A stretch of 64,000 nucleotides of DNA from positions 6,873,001 through 6,937,000 of the forward strand of contig NC_060026.1 of the NCBI RefSeq assembly GCF_021134715.1. The letters run 5' to 3'. The notes beneath the pieces are model-generated. The model searched no databases. It was not told the origin of the DNA and was given only the letters and a program-made list of their open reading frames with translations. Shown here one piece after another: positions 36,099 to 48,256 of the stretch (its first letter is position 1; each line of letters opens with the position of its first letter). This DNA is from Daphnia pulex. Lineage: Eukaryota; Arthropoda; Branchiopoda; Diplostraca; Daphniidae. The position numbers were made by a program, and so were the translations under genes.

Positions 36099-36752
36099 TC
36101 AGTATTTCCGCCTGTTCCTGTGGAAAAAGAAATTGAATTCTCGTATGGTGATGTTCGCTATAAAAATAAGGAAGTTGGTGGATAAATCGTCACATTTTGC
36201 AAGGACACTATTGATGTACAAAGGTCCTGGCATAGATGACCAACCTGATGGTGACCCCAGTAGACAATCTGGGGGTTGCCGGTCCTGTTGGAAAACACGG
36301 TGGCCCTGGCAAGGATGGATTCTCTGATGGACCAGGAGCCCCAAACAAAGATGGACTGGTTTCCCAGGTGAATGAATTTTCCCTGAAACTCCCCCTTTTA
36401 GTTTTCCATTATCACTGTAATGTTTGAGCTTAAAAAATCATTTTGTATTTAAGGCGCTACCGGACAACCCGGCAAATCAGACAAATGTGGTCTTAACGGA
36501 GGCCCCGGGGCTGAGAAGGCTGCCCTAGAGACCATGCTTGCAATGGGTTTTACAAACAAAGGTGGTTGGCTTGCCACACTTTTGGGAGATAAAGGCAGAG
36601 ACATTGAACATCATGTCAATTGCTCTTCTACACCAAGAATTACGAACTACATCAATAGAACATGTTTTGAACTTAAGCAAAAACTAGAAAAAGCTGGTCA
36701 CCGTGACTTGAGTAACGATCCGGAATTCATGCACACTGCACTGATTGGTTAA
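36099..36752 (+). pseudogene. Collagen-like exons joined to a p62-type UBA domain
   Basis: Exon pieces: 36,102-36,369 ends in Gly-X-Y repeats (VAGPVGKHGGPGKDGF) but needs a frame change at about 36,265. After an intron, the exon at about 36,454 continues GATGQPGKSDKCGLNGGPG and then, with no intron, AALETMLAMGFTNKGGWLAT and LLGDKGRDIEHHV. The latter closely resembles the ubiquitin-associated domain of SQSTM1/p62 and fly Ref(2)P (MGF followed by GGWL). The frame goes on about 45 residues (CFELKQKLEKAGH) to a stop at 36,752. Collagens are extracellular and p62 UBAs cytosolic, so this is a chimera. The open UBA part may still be expressed; the collagen part looks broken. Confidence 0.5.
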
Positions 36753-36779
36753 TAAATATATATCCCCACTTTTCCATAG

Positions 36780-37580
36780 GATGTCTTTGAGAAAATGGAG
36801 GAAACAAAGGACTATCCTATATACGTAGTTGACCACGACGACAAGACACGTTTTTCACATGGCAGCATCAACGACTGGTAAGGCGTTTAGCAACGTTTTC
36901 ATGTTTTTTTTTGTTATTTTACGTCATTTCCACTTAAGGTAGATTTTTTTTAGGGTGGGGGTGGGTTTTCAACAATTAACTTAACTTTTTTCTCTTTAGG
37001 ACATCAATTATCATTCCAGAAGCTGACAAATTTGCGGCCGCGTTCGCCAAGATGGTGTTTGCAAAAGATAGTCCTTATTTCTATCTTACCTTGGGCGGCG
37101 TCTCCCTTATTGTAAAATTTCTCATACCATTGGTGATTCCTTTTTTTAAGACTTGCAAGTGCCCATGCCAACAAAGTGAGTATTAAGTTTATAAATTCTA
37201 AAAATATAATTATGAATTTTTTTTTCGTTGGCAGCACCAACAGGTCATCAGGTAAGGCGTTTAGCAACGTTTTCATGTTTTTTCTTGTTATTGGACGTCA
37301 TTTCCGCTGAAAGGAGATTTTTTTTGGGGGGGAGGTGGGTTTCAACACTTAACTTAACTTTTTTCTCTTTAGGAGTTGTGAAATCAATAATAATTCCAGA
37401 AGCTGACAAATTTGCGGCCGCGGTTGCCGAGATGGTTTTTGCAAAAGATAGTCCTTATTTCTATCTTACCTTGGGCGGCGTAGAATGGAGGAAACAAGGG
37501 ACTATCCTATAAACGTAGTTGACCACGACGACATGACACGTTTTCCACATGGCAGCACCAACGACTGGTAAGTTGAAATA
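36780..37580 (+). repeat. Exon cassettes A and B, rearranged copies
   Basis: Cassette B (36,782-36,878; DVFEKMEETKDYPIYVVDHD then DKTRFSHGS) is followed by a donor GGTAAGGCG and cassette A (36,884-37,180). Cassette A has an exon reading TSIIIPEADKFAAAFAKMVF, then a hydrophobic segment LTLGGVSLIVKFLIPLVIPF and a Cys-rich end. A second, truncated A (37,251-37,478) is joined in another frame directly to a second B (37,481-37,570). The exons look like parts of a small one-pass membrane protein, not recognised. The A-B fusion without an intron shows unequal recombination. Confidence 0.55.
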
Positions 37581-37589
37581 TTTTGACTT

Positions 37590-40500
37590 GTCCGCAGCCT
37601 TGGAAACTACAACTGATCAGATTGTACAGCTCCAATTGGTGTCTGTCCCTGCCCACCCAGGCCCGTAACCCGACACCAGAAACCAGATTATGATCCCCAT
37701 TTATCCGCTGCTGTTGTCCCACCGGGTTAACCGCCATTGGAAGAGGTCATTTGACATGACATTTTTCTACGTGGTTGCTTAGCGAATGGACAGGACATGC
37801 TTATTGCTTTCTTGCTTCTTGCGGCAGCTTAAAAATTCATCGAATGAATTTTAAGAGTCAAATTTGTTGAAGAAGTCAGTAATGATGCAAGAAAAAAAAA
37901 CCTAGATCGTAAAAGGGGCTCAGAACATAATATTAGCTGGAGTGCCTGTAAATCACGTTCATAGTTTCGAGTTTTCCGTGGCGGACTCGTAGTCAGTAAA
38001 GGTAAGTACTCTGCTAGAGTAGTGAATGAAGACGCGCTGGGTTGCGCAAAAACTCGAAAGGAAAAGGATAAATTTAAAACGCAGAAATGAAGCCAGAGGA
38101 AGACATTGCTGGACCTAGTCAGACTGAATATTAATCTGAAAGTGAAAAAAGGAAGAATCTCAAAGCTAGATCTAAAAAAGGAGCTCAAAAGATCAAATGA
38201 GCGAGATTGTCCGGAAAACGCGTCCAAACTTTTTAGTTTTATGTTGCTGACTCGCAGCCTAAGCCGGCTAGACGGGGGGACTGCGCAGTAAGCATACCCA
38301 CGGGAGAGTGGTCAGTGTTCAGTGAAAGTCTGCTAGAATATTGAATAAAAACGTAGAGGGTTGCCGCAAAAACTCGAAAGCCCTATTTTTATTTTGCACT
38401 TTAAATATTTCCAGTAGAGGGCGTCAAAGATATTTAAAAAATTGCGACATAAATGCCATATAGAGATGAATACGTAATTATAAATATATATATATACATA
38501 TAAATGAAAAAAACAAACATTCAATCTAATTGGAGACAATTTTTTGGGTTGCTAATCGTCAATTCGGCAGAAATATAGGCTGCCGAATCGCCGTTGCAAT
38601 TCGGCAAAATTTCCAAATTGTTTGTAAATTGAAATACACATTAAAGTAGGATATCCGAAATTCAGACCCATTCATTACAATCTTTTTCTGTATAATTTTT
38701 CTGTATAGCATTGTATAAGTAAACGGTTGGGCTTCCTCAAGACCATTGTTTGGTTGATCAAAAAGCTTTAAGTCTTGTAGAATAATGGGGAAATTTCCTA
38801 AAATTTGAATTATATTGTACGATTAAAAATAATCGTAAGAGAATAACATAAAAAAAGCTAACCTTGTTATAGTACCTATAGATGATCAAGGATTGACATC
38901 ATTCCCCGAGTAAAACCTTTATTAAGGGTCTTTGAAAATGGTGGCATTGCGATTGTCTTTTCTTACTGCTGTTTCATAACCAGATTAATCAAGAAAGTAT
39001 TAATCATTTTGTAACAAAATTTATGCAATAAATACTTCACCTTTTTTTAAGCCAATTATGAAATTGCTTACCCTTCTCATTTCCTTCACTAGTATACATT
39101 CTAAAACTAATTTTTTATGGTTGCCAACAATAAATAGTTTGGGAGTATAACAGCAGTAAAACTTGTCAAAAGTATGGTTACTTCATCTGGCTTTAGGATG
39201 ATCAAGCTTTTTCCATCACCTACTTTCTTTAAAACATCTAAGATAATAAACAAAAACAAAAAATTAAAAACAAATGTCCGGGTTTAAACAAATATTGAAA
39301 ATCAGCATATCCTTTCGCTTCCAAGCAAACCTCTTTACTCAATAAACTTCCTCACGGGTATGATCTGCCTCGATGCGGGAGGAGGGTTTGACTTCGGGTT
39401 GCAGAAAATTATGATTCCGGCAAAATAATGATGACATGTCCTACAGATTTGATCATTCAAAGAAGACTGAATTGAAGATCAATATAAGGCAAAGGGAATC
39501 TATTTATGAGCCTTTGCAGAAATGGAATATGATCGTCCAATATGAGACTGTGAGAGAAAAATTGCGACTGGAAAAGTACGATTCAGTTTTTTTTTTTCTA
39601 ACCGGAAGTTTTAAAACTTCACTAATTCGAGAAATAAGCAGTGGCAATGGGAGAATATTCCAGTTACTACCGAAAATTATGAGCTCCTAGGTTTTGAACA
39701 GCAGCTTTTGTTTTGACACTTTGCTATTTGGGTAAAGTACTTGTTGGTTCCAACATGAACCTCAAACGACTTGTCTTGCTCATATCTTGCTTTACTAAAT
39801 CTGAATGCACAATTTCCGAGTTGGGTGAGTCCACGAACTCAGCAACAGGGAAATGTATCATCTATACTAAATTAGACCAAATTTTTGGCGAGCCCTTTGT
39901 CGGTGTGTTCAAAATTCTTCATCGGTCTCTTCATCTCTCTCTCTTCTTGATCATCGGCTCTGTCGTTGCTATCCAAAGTGGGTTCTGAAATGGCTATGTG
40001 GTAAAATGAGACCACTCAGTTCCTTGCTCTATTGGTCAATTTTTCGTTGGATTCAGTGGAATTTGTTCAGTGTGGAATCGGATTCAGGGGCATTTGTAGT
40101 CGCAAACAGACCATCAAGGTTATGATTACAACGATGGATTAAAATCTCGATAATTTGTTTATATCGGGGTTTTCTTCGGGTCTTCCATCGACAGTAAAAT
40201 ATCAATTGGTTTCACTAGCTGAAACCACTAGCAAATTAATAGAGATTCAAACGTTTTTCGAAGTCAATTGCGTTACTTAATGATTTGGATTATCAATGCT
40301 TTCCTGGCTGAATTGCAATTTATGTTGGACGTCTTTCTCCACCAAGACTATATCCTCCCCCGCCATGATTCGACTTAAATTGCCGAGATAAATGTAAATT
40401 GAACAGTTAAAGCTGCAGCAAATGTTTTTTTCCCCTTTTTGATTCATTGAAATGCAGCATATTGAAAAATTATCTGCTGAAAAGTATCTGCTGAGCAAAA

Positions 40501-42935
40501 AGTTTTCAAAAACCTTTATTAATCTTTGGCAAATTGTACCAAACCAACGGATAAGGAAATTTTGTCATCCTTCCTCTCGCCCTTCCTTTTTACCGCATCA
40601 AGAGACTGCGCTTGAATGGCTTTTTCGCGAAAGGGAAGATCCCAATTATAGGCCTTAAATATTCAAACCTTTTATTTTTGACATTATCCAAGGTAAACAT
40701 TTTTTGAAATATCTTGTTACGTGGCATTCTGTCTGATGATCGATATTGTTATGAGAAAATCCACTATAAGACACCCTTATTTCGTTGACCCTTTGTCACA
40801 AGGAACTAGTTCTCTCATTACTAAGTGAACTCTTCGATAGCAGAGCCGTGATTAATTTTGGTTTGTTCTATAAATACATTTTACATAGCTGTTAATTACT
40901 GGTTGTTAACCTCTTAAGAAATTATTGATAAGATTGATGAGAGATTATGGCTAATGAATGTGTTAATTTCTTACAATCAAGATTGGTAAATTCCTGTCGT
41001 TAATCTACTTGAACTTCGAAACTATTCTGTTAAATTCGGAATATTTCGAGATCTTACGTCAATAAGAAGGGTCATAAAATGTTACCCAGAAATTTGTTAC
41101 ATATCTATAATCTAAACGTAATTGGAAATATTTATATACTTGGAAATTTTTATATTGTGATCCCAAGTATTGGCATCCTCTAATATTCGAAGTCGGATTT
41201 ACATTGGTAAGTATCCCCATTATGTTTAGTGTTTGTGCTCCTTTTTGTTGAATTTTGATCGATTTCTCAAGACATTCTATGGGGTATCAATGCTATTGAA
41301 ATATATCATTTTATGTTATGTGTTCCACTTTGGTTCATATAAAAGTTAAGAAAATAAATTATTAATTTCTTAAGAAAGAAAACTAGGTATCCTTGCTAGA
41401 TATGTTAATGTTTATGATTGTACGTTTTATTGTCCAAATAAATTTATAGTGAAGACGAGGGATCCAGAGTTGATCTTTTCACCATCCAAATGTCAAATTT
41501 TATATGGAGGGAAAGCAGGCGTTAAAAAAGATTTGAGGAACATATAATGAACCAACTGGTTAAGCTAAAAAAACTCGTCGGCAGATACCGGTTCCCATTT
41601 TTTACGAATACACATTAAACTTTTTGTTTAACTTTCTTTACTTTTTCTTTTGGTTTCCATAAAATGTTTACAGATCAGTGGGAACAAGAAATTCAGCGTC
41701 ACTGTTAGAAAGACTGTTTTACCATGTTTCAACTATCAAGTGCCATATCAACCGCTTCTTGTTAAACTGACATCAGTACGATACAGTCATCAAGAATTCA
41801 AGTTAACTATCATTAGCGTTTATAAAAACAAAAAAAAAGTCCTTTTTTTAATTTGGGCAATTGAAAGGGAAATAAATAGATGGCAACGAGTTCGCTGGGG
41901 CTCGTTTCAGCATGAGCATGTCAAGTTTGCTACAGATTGAATTCAAAAGAATCATTTTGGACGAAGCCTATATCGTGCAAAATTCCTATGCTGCAATTTC
42001 GTTGGCAGTTTCTTAAATTCCTGCTAGAAAACGTTGGGCGGATACTGGCACTCCAAATCACAACAAGCTATCCAATTTCTACTCCCTTCTACGTTTTTAT
42101 GGTTTCTCGCCAAGATCGAGAAGGGACTTGACTGAAAGGGAGTCGGGTTTCAGACGGCCTGTATCGAATAAAGGGACAATTTAAGAGAGAGAGAATAGAC
42201 GGATGCCAGCCGACCAGGTCAGAAAGAAGACGAAAACGACACCTGCTACCTTTGATACTGGTGGGTCAAAACTGGCTACCCCTACACTGGCTACCCCGAC
42301 ACTGGCTACCCCACACTGGCTCCGCTAAATTTGAGGCCATGAGCAAAGAGCTTGAGCTAAGCTAGTTTCAATGAGTTCGGTGGGCTAGTTTCAACTCTGG
42401 TTTCTTATTTAATTGCTAATTCAGCGTTTAAATAAAAAATTAAAAGCTGTGATGATAAATGATCTCCTAAAAAGAAATGTGTGACCAAGGAGGGGGAATC
42501 CGAAATGTGTTAAAACATTGTGGAAAGGCTTGTATTTAAACGGATTGCCTACCCGACACTGACAACCCAAAAATGGCGACACTGGCTACCTCCAAATTTG
42601 CTACCCCTGAAAACGGTACTTAAACACAAGACTCCCCTGGCATTGTGCTGTTCCCAGCTGCTGATTATTGACCTTGAACAAGCAGTCTAGGGCTTCTTGC
42701 ATGCTGCCAATTTTTTAAATCCAATTTACTTCTTTTATAAAATGATTTGAAGCAATCAAGCAAGTTAACATTCAGTACCTCCCCGTCGTTAATTAAAATG
42801 CTGCAAAAATAACAAAATCAAGAGTTTAATGACACCGAATACATAAGCCATTTTCTTGGAACCATTTCTCATTTGACATACGGTACGACGCACGAAAAAC
42901 CTTTCATTGAACTTTCTCTTCTTTTCATATCAAAA
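37590..42935. other. Largely unassigned DNA
   Basis: No gene is recognised. A direct repeat of about 50 bp recurs at 38,008-38,060 and 38,330-38,383 (GTTGCGCAAAAACTCGAAAG type), 320 bp apart. A short tandem repeat with unit ACTGGCTACCCC lies at about 42,268-42,326. ORFs at 39,436-39,988 and 41,650-42,131 have no motif or partner. Confidence 0.4.
42268..42326 (+). repeat. ACTGGCTACCCC minisatellite
   Basis: Four imperfect 12-14 bp units (ACTGGCTACCCCTAC, ACTGGCTACCCCGAC, ACTGGCTACCCCAC, ACTGGCT). Related units recur around 42,545-42,612 (GCGACACTGGCTACCTCC). A small local tandem duplication, with no sign of coding. Confidence 0.7.
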
Positions 42936-42947
42936 TTCATATATTTT

Positions 42948-43193
42948 TTTACACTTGTTGCCATCGCAGCAACGCAGCATTTGAGTCAAGATTATGTCTG
43001 CTACAATTGTCCGCCCCGCCTTGTCTGGCTTTGTCTGACTAACTGACGAAGGTCAGATGACATCAGACAAAATCTGACGTCACGCGACCTACGTCAATTG
43101 GTCAGACAAAGCGGGGAGAGCTATTGTAGCAGACATCATTTTAACTCAACTGCTGCGATGTCGCGATGGAAAGAAATGTAAAAAAAAGATGTC
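42948..43193. mobile_element. MITE with ~90 bp terminal inverted repeats
   Basis: The left end (TTTTTTTACACTTGTTGCCATCGC and GATTATGTCTGCTACAATTG) is matched in inverted form on the right (CTATTGTAGCAGACATCATT and GATGGAAAGAAATGTAAAAA). The middle (about 43,025-43,115) has TCAGAC/GTCTGA-rich inverted motifs. About 245 bp, no coding. Poly-T/poly-A at the borders hides any target duplication. Confidence 0.7.
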
Positions 43194-43194
43194 G

Positions 43195-46150
43195 AACAGC
43201 CCTATATGGGTTTTTGAGGGTCTCTTGAATTACAGTCTGTAGTTTTATTCCAGTTGATACTGGAAAAATTCTGTTGTATAGCAATAAAATAGGTAATTGA
43301 ACAGTGAATTTTTTTTTAATTTATAATATTCTTTGAATTCCCGTTTTATTCGGTTTTATTTAAAAATTGTTGAAAAGTGTTGTTTACATTTTTTGGGAAC
43401 AATCCAAAGAGCAATTTGCTCGAGGGAAGAATGGGAAGAAAAGGGCGTATGAAAAAAAGGGGGCTCAAACTTACCTCTTCTCCCTGGTAAGTAGCCTATC
43501 TCTCATAACATATATAATGCCTCATCTTGTGGCAGCATGTCGGAGACACTTCTCCGGATGTAAGATTCAATTATATTAAAATTTACGTTATACAAGATTT
43601 ATAGTGTACACTAAAAGAGCTGCATTTTACAAATCTACTGAGCTGAGCATATGATTCAAGATAATAGCGAGATAATAGTGAAGAGTGAAGACTATCGAAA
43701 AAGCACCTGAGAGTTTATAGATCATCGGATTGAAGACTATCGAAGCACCTGGAAGTTTTTCGATTGTCGGATTGAAGGAGCGTTCGTCATTTTTCGCTAA
43801 AAATAAAATAAAACACTAAATTATTGATTTTTTTTTTTGCAGATGAAAAAATTATTACGTGACTGATTGTTCCAAAAAGTGTCGAAAAGTGTGTAGAAAC
43901 TTCGGCTTTCATGAAAGGGTTGTTAAAGACGGTAAGTCAACAAAAATCAATTAACAATAAAATATTAATCTACTTTTAGCTTTGACGTATATGGGCGGTT
44001 GAAGCGATGCATTTACTTGATACATTGTGTTCAGTTTTATAGTCTATTCAAAGAAGCGAAAACAGAATAAAACTTGGCAGTTCCGGAAATTAATTGATGT
44101 ACCTTGTAATTTATTTGTTAATCTTGCGCTCTAATAGCGCACGTAGGCACGTTTTTTTTTTTTTTGGTACAATTGCTGTAAACCAAGGGGGCCCTCAATG
44201 GAGGAAATTAATGGCGAGGTAATATAGATTGTGGATTTTCGCTGATCGATATCTGTTTTCGTTGCCGGATGAAGCAGCACTTGTTTATATCTAGGTTCTC
44301 GTGAACTGTAAACATAATATTAGGCCTACATCGCGTACTCGGATGTCATTTTCATATACAGTAAGTCATAACAAAATAAATAGCAAGAGGCTTTCGATAC
44401 AAACGATGAGCAAGTAGTGAGGGAATCAAAGAAAGAAAAAAAAACGTCTGCCTGGAAATACTTTGAAAAGAAGAGCTGAAAAAGAGCCGAGTATGAAGTT
44501 AATAAACGTCGCAACGTCTCAAAGCGGATTGCGAAAGTTCTTTAACTAGAGACGCATACCATTGCTAGACATGTTGATAAACGGTTAAAAATATCTATAT
44601 TTTTAAAAATATAGATATTTTTAACCGTTCATCATCTTGTATGGATTTTGAGAAAAGATATTTGAAACCCGTAAAATTGTAGCAATTATTAAAATGTTGA
44701 TGATAACTAATTACGTCATGACTCTTATAAGGATGTTTACTGTTACCTTCATTCTGGTTATTGCTGACACACTTGGTGTATGAAGAGAATGCGTACACAA
44801 ATTATGTGAAACGCAGACGACTGGCGCTAGCGATGCTCGGCAGCAACAGATTCTTCTTCTTGCGTAAATAAACAACCATATACAACTTCTTGCGTCTTAC
44901 ACCGAGCACAGCTCATCAATGAGCCGAGTCTAACCAAGTCTCTGTGTTTGAAGAGAATGCACACCCATCATACTCCTTAAACTTTTGATTATTCTATAGC
45001 TGGCGATGCATCGCAGATACAAAAAGCGCGGCTGTGTTCGAGACGACCCGGCACAAGCTCTCAGCTCTCTCTTATTCCGGCCAACATATATAGCGGAGAG
45101 AGAGCCCATTAATCCGCTCAGCACTTCCAGCTCGTATATAGCCCTCGTCTAACGTAAACTGTGAACAAGTTCGATTGCCTGAGACTCTGCTCTCTCTCCC
45201 CCTTTCACCGCATGCTGTACCTAAAACTGTTTTTATTCTTCTACTGAAAAATCGCTTTCCCTCAACGACGTATGGCCGTCCCTTTATACACATATACAAA
45301 GTCTAAACTTGACGATAAAAGCCACCACCCCCTGTGTTTCGTTAAATAAACTTTGAGCCATATAACGATCAAGTCCCCCGCTGGAACACGCGCGACTTTA
45401 AACGTTTTTCAGAAGGTTCTGACGATCTTTTCTAAGATAAAGGCGAATTTTAGTGAGACACAATTGTTTTTCGATCTAGTCAAAGTTGCGCGAAAGTGGG
45501 TGCGATTGCTTGTTGACGTAACTGATGATGGATCGAGCGCAGATTGAGTATCTGCAATCTGTTTTTGTAGACGCGCATCATTTTTCGGGATATTGCAACT
45601 GCTTCTTCTCATCGTCCAGCGTCAAATAATAACAATTAAAAAACGGAAGAAGGAAACTATACGCGCGCTGGCTGCTGATGTTGACTGCGGTATTTCTCTC
45701 GACCATCTATCCGAACAACTGGTGCCGTTGATGAGGCAAAACAAACCACAGAAATAGCCAGAAGGCGAGGGTTTCTCGACGCGCGTCCTCGGTTTATTTG
45801 CTGAGCCTGACACCCATCGACGCAGCTACTAAATTCTCCGCAACTCTAACATCACCTAAGTGTAAACAACGGCTCAAAGAATCACGCCTTCTTCGCTTGA
45901 GCGGTTTTGTTTCGAACCACCGCCCCAACAATGTGTAGATCCGCATCGCATTGTCCGAATTCCGGACGCGATAAACAAATTGGCAATGGTAGATGTATAT
46001 ATGTGACGATTACAAAATATGTATTGCTTCATAGATTGGTTGCAATAGAGCACTCGTAAACTGGACAAGGACACGGTGGTAAGGCAGAAAAGAATCAAAT
46101 CTCAAAAACACAAACGGGTAAAAGATTTTTGTTAATTTTTACAATGAACT
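43195..46150. other. Unassigned stretch with a 50 bp perfect palindrome
   Basis: No gene is supported. A perfect palindrome lies at 44,580-44,629 (own entry). From about 44,800 to 46,100 the DNA is richer in G and C with pyrimidine tracts (TCTCTCTCTC) and could be 3' or regulatory DNA of the homeobox gene, but no conserved element can be judged from one sequence. Confidence 0.4.
44580..44629. repeat. 50 bp perfect palindrome
   Basis: The 25 bases AACGGTTAAAAATATCTATA TTTTT are followed at once by their exact reverse complement, with no spacer. AT-rich ends in CGGTT. It could extrude as a cruciform. It is not the end of any element I can see. Confidence 0.95.
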
Positions 46151-46153
46151 ATA

Positions 46154-47540
46154 TCAAGCCTTTTTAAAGGTTGAAAATCGCGCCGGATGCGAAATTGCTT
46201 TGGGAAGAAGAAGGGTATGTGTAGAAGCGGTGCTGCTCTCATCCACACAATTGAGATTTTCCGCAACATCTGAATACTGTTCTACCGGGCTGTTGCACGA
46301 CATTTCATCTTTTAAAATCATTAAAAAACTATTTAGAATAAAATAACTAACGAAAATTTTTATATAGTTAAAATTTACTTGTGTTGTGTGGCTCTTTATT
46401 GTGACGCCATTTCATTCGTCGATTCTGGAACCAAACTTTGACCTAAAACAATGCGGAGAGTTAATTTTTTTAATTGGAAATAAATGTCAAGAGATGTTCG
46501 TCAAAATGATCGTTTGTGCGCTAAACCGACCAATGCAACTAAATAATCGATGTTTATAAAATAGTTTTATACTTGAGCATCGGTGAGCTGGAGGGCAGCT
46601 GCCAGCTGTCGGCGATCTGGTTTAGTGATGTATTTCTGAAGTTGAAAACGCTTTTCGAGTCCCTTCCGCTGTAAATTGGAGAAGACGGCACGCGACCAAG
46701 AGCCTTTTCGCCGACTGTTATTGCCGCTCGTTTGCTGCTGCTGGTCAATCGCCGCTTGTTGCTGGAGTTGTTCTTGTCGACTTTCTCTCACTTGCTTTTC
46801 AACAGTGACTTCCTGTCTTTGTCCGACAGATAATCTCTGTCTTTCAGAATCACGAGACCAAACGTGAGTCGGCACCTGACAGAAGAAGATTCCAATGACG
46901 CGCTTTGAATTTTTTCGATCGAATAAAACACATTTTTGCTGTCCGTTTGATTAGAATTATAGTAGCTCTGTGATTTTTTAACGCATTATAAACGTAATTC
47001 GAAGCTAGATACAAACACGATATGAACTTGAGCTCATTTTCTCAATTGAATTGCCATTCATTGATTTAGTTTTCGATGAAATAATATGACTATATACGTC
47101 TTTCTTGGCGATTTCATCTTGGGCTTTTAATAAAATGTTTTCCTTATAATGTAATAAAGACAACACATTCAAAGGGAAACACTAACCTGGGGGAAAACGG
47201 TTGAACGATTAGCACCAACTTGATCCCCGAGAATACGATCAATGCCAAACGAAAGTTGATGTTGTTTATCGATAATTCCATTTTTATCCATTGACGAGAT
47301 GAAATTAGCCACGGCCAGGGAACTCGTTGATGTCGGATGCCAGAAATGATTCACAGCGGCAGCTTCCAAGACGGCGAGATCCAAAATTAATGGCACTGGA
47401 CGTGTAGTGCTAGATTGTTCGGATATCCATGGCCAGCAAGATGATAAAAGCCGCGCTTGCTGCTGCAGTTGCTGCTGATTTGGAGGTCCTTCGTAGCCAT
47501 TCAACTTGAGAAGAGTGGACGACCAAGATATGAAATCCAT
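46154..47540 (-). CDS. H2.0/HLX-type homeobox transcription factor
   Basis: Four exons give one frame of 291 codons plus stop: 47,540-47,187, 46,875-46,573, 46,442-46,379 and 46,308-46,154, all with GT-AG borders and matching phases. Domains: a Gln-rich stretch (PPNQQQLQQQ), an engrailed-homology repressor motif (LSFGIDRILG, about residues 100-109), a second Gln-rich tract, then the homeodomain at about 173-232 (KGSWSRAVFSNLQRKGLEKR; helix 3 KVWFQNRRMKWRH). The WSRAVFSNLQRKGLEKRF run is a hallmark of HLX/H2.0, a DNA-binding regulator of mesodermal and gut or muscle development. Helix 3 is split by an intron at codon Q/V. The start is taken as MDFISWSST; an upstream in-frame GTG extension to 47,585 is possible. 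The C-terminal exon is inferred from phase and an acceptor at 46,309-46,310. Confidence 0.85.
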
Positions 47541-47699
47541 TGCGAGGTTGAAGTTGTCGTTTTCTCGGGCGATTCGATTTGCCACCGGTTATTTGACTCC
47601 GGTCGCTGCTGGGAGGCAACTGGTTACTTTCTGCCTGACCCCAACTGCCCGACCCACGTGGATACACCATGGGAGGCATGTTGGCGTTCTGCAACACAG

Positions 47700-48250
47700 A
47701 AGTTTCTTATGTCTCATTGGCCTGGCCGAGTAAGTGTGTACGTTTACATTTCGTAAACAGTCCGCTGCTGCTGCTGCCATTCCAGACGTATGTGGTGCTA
47801 TGTCAGCAAGGGCGGCCCTGCCTTTTTGTACATAACGATCTCTGAGGAGGGACTCTATATGTCAAATCTCAATGTTACAAAGAATCAGAAAAAGAGAATG
47901 GCATTGGAGAATTCAGAGCGGTAAACTACAGTTCATTGCGCAAGAACAATATAAGAAGGGCTACAGTGTTATAGCTTACCGCATCTTGTGTCGATTGTGG
48001 TAGAGGGCTTCAACCAAAACCCGCAAAGTATGAACATATCGTATTGTCGTACCAACCGAGAATATAGATTCGGATTTCCGTCCCATTATTAGTGAACTCA
48101 CAAGCCATCATAGCTTTTCCTATAAAGTCAATTAGACATAATAGCATGGGTTATATGTAAGCATAAAAAAAAAGAAAATGAATTTGATTTAGTGACATCT
48201 GATATCAAATAGTTTATTTACAAGGCAAAGTTGAATAGACGGTAGTTGGA
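47700..48250. other. Intergenic stretch between HLX and SPE-39 genes
   Basis: Probably the HLX upstream region and the SPE-39 3' end. A minus-strand stretch at about 48,110-48,010 reads MACEFTNNGTEIRIYILGWY but cannot be joined to a neighbour. An AATAAA on the minus strand lies at 48,213-48,218. Confidence 0.4.
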
Positions 48251-48256
48251 AATAAT

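Noticed and set aside
38106..38291. Lys-rich ORF in the 38 kb repeat
   Set aside because: Neighbouring frames are equally broken and no family fits.
47410..47780. Minus ORF 47,410-47,697 with Pro/Gln-rich start MPPMVYPRGSGSWG
   Set aside because: Different frame from the HLX coding exon and runs through the same bases; it may reflect an upstream non-coding or alternate exon, but no supporting junction was found.
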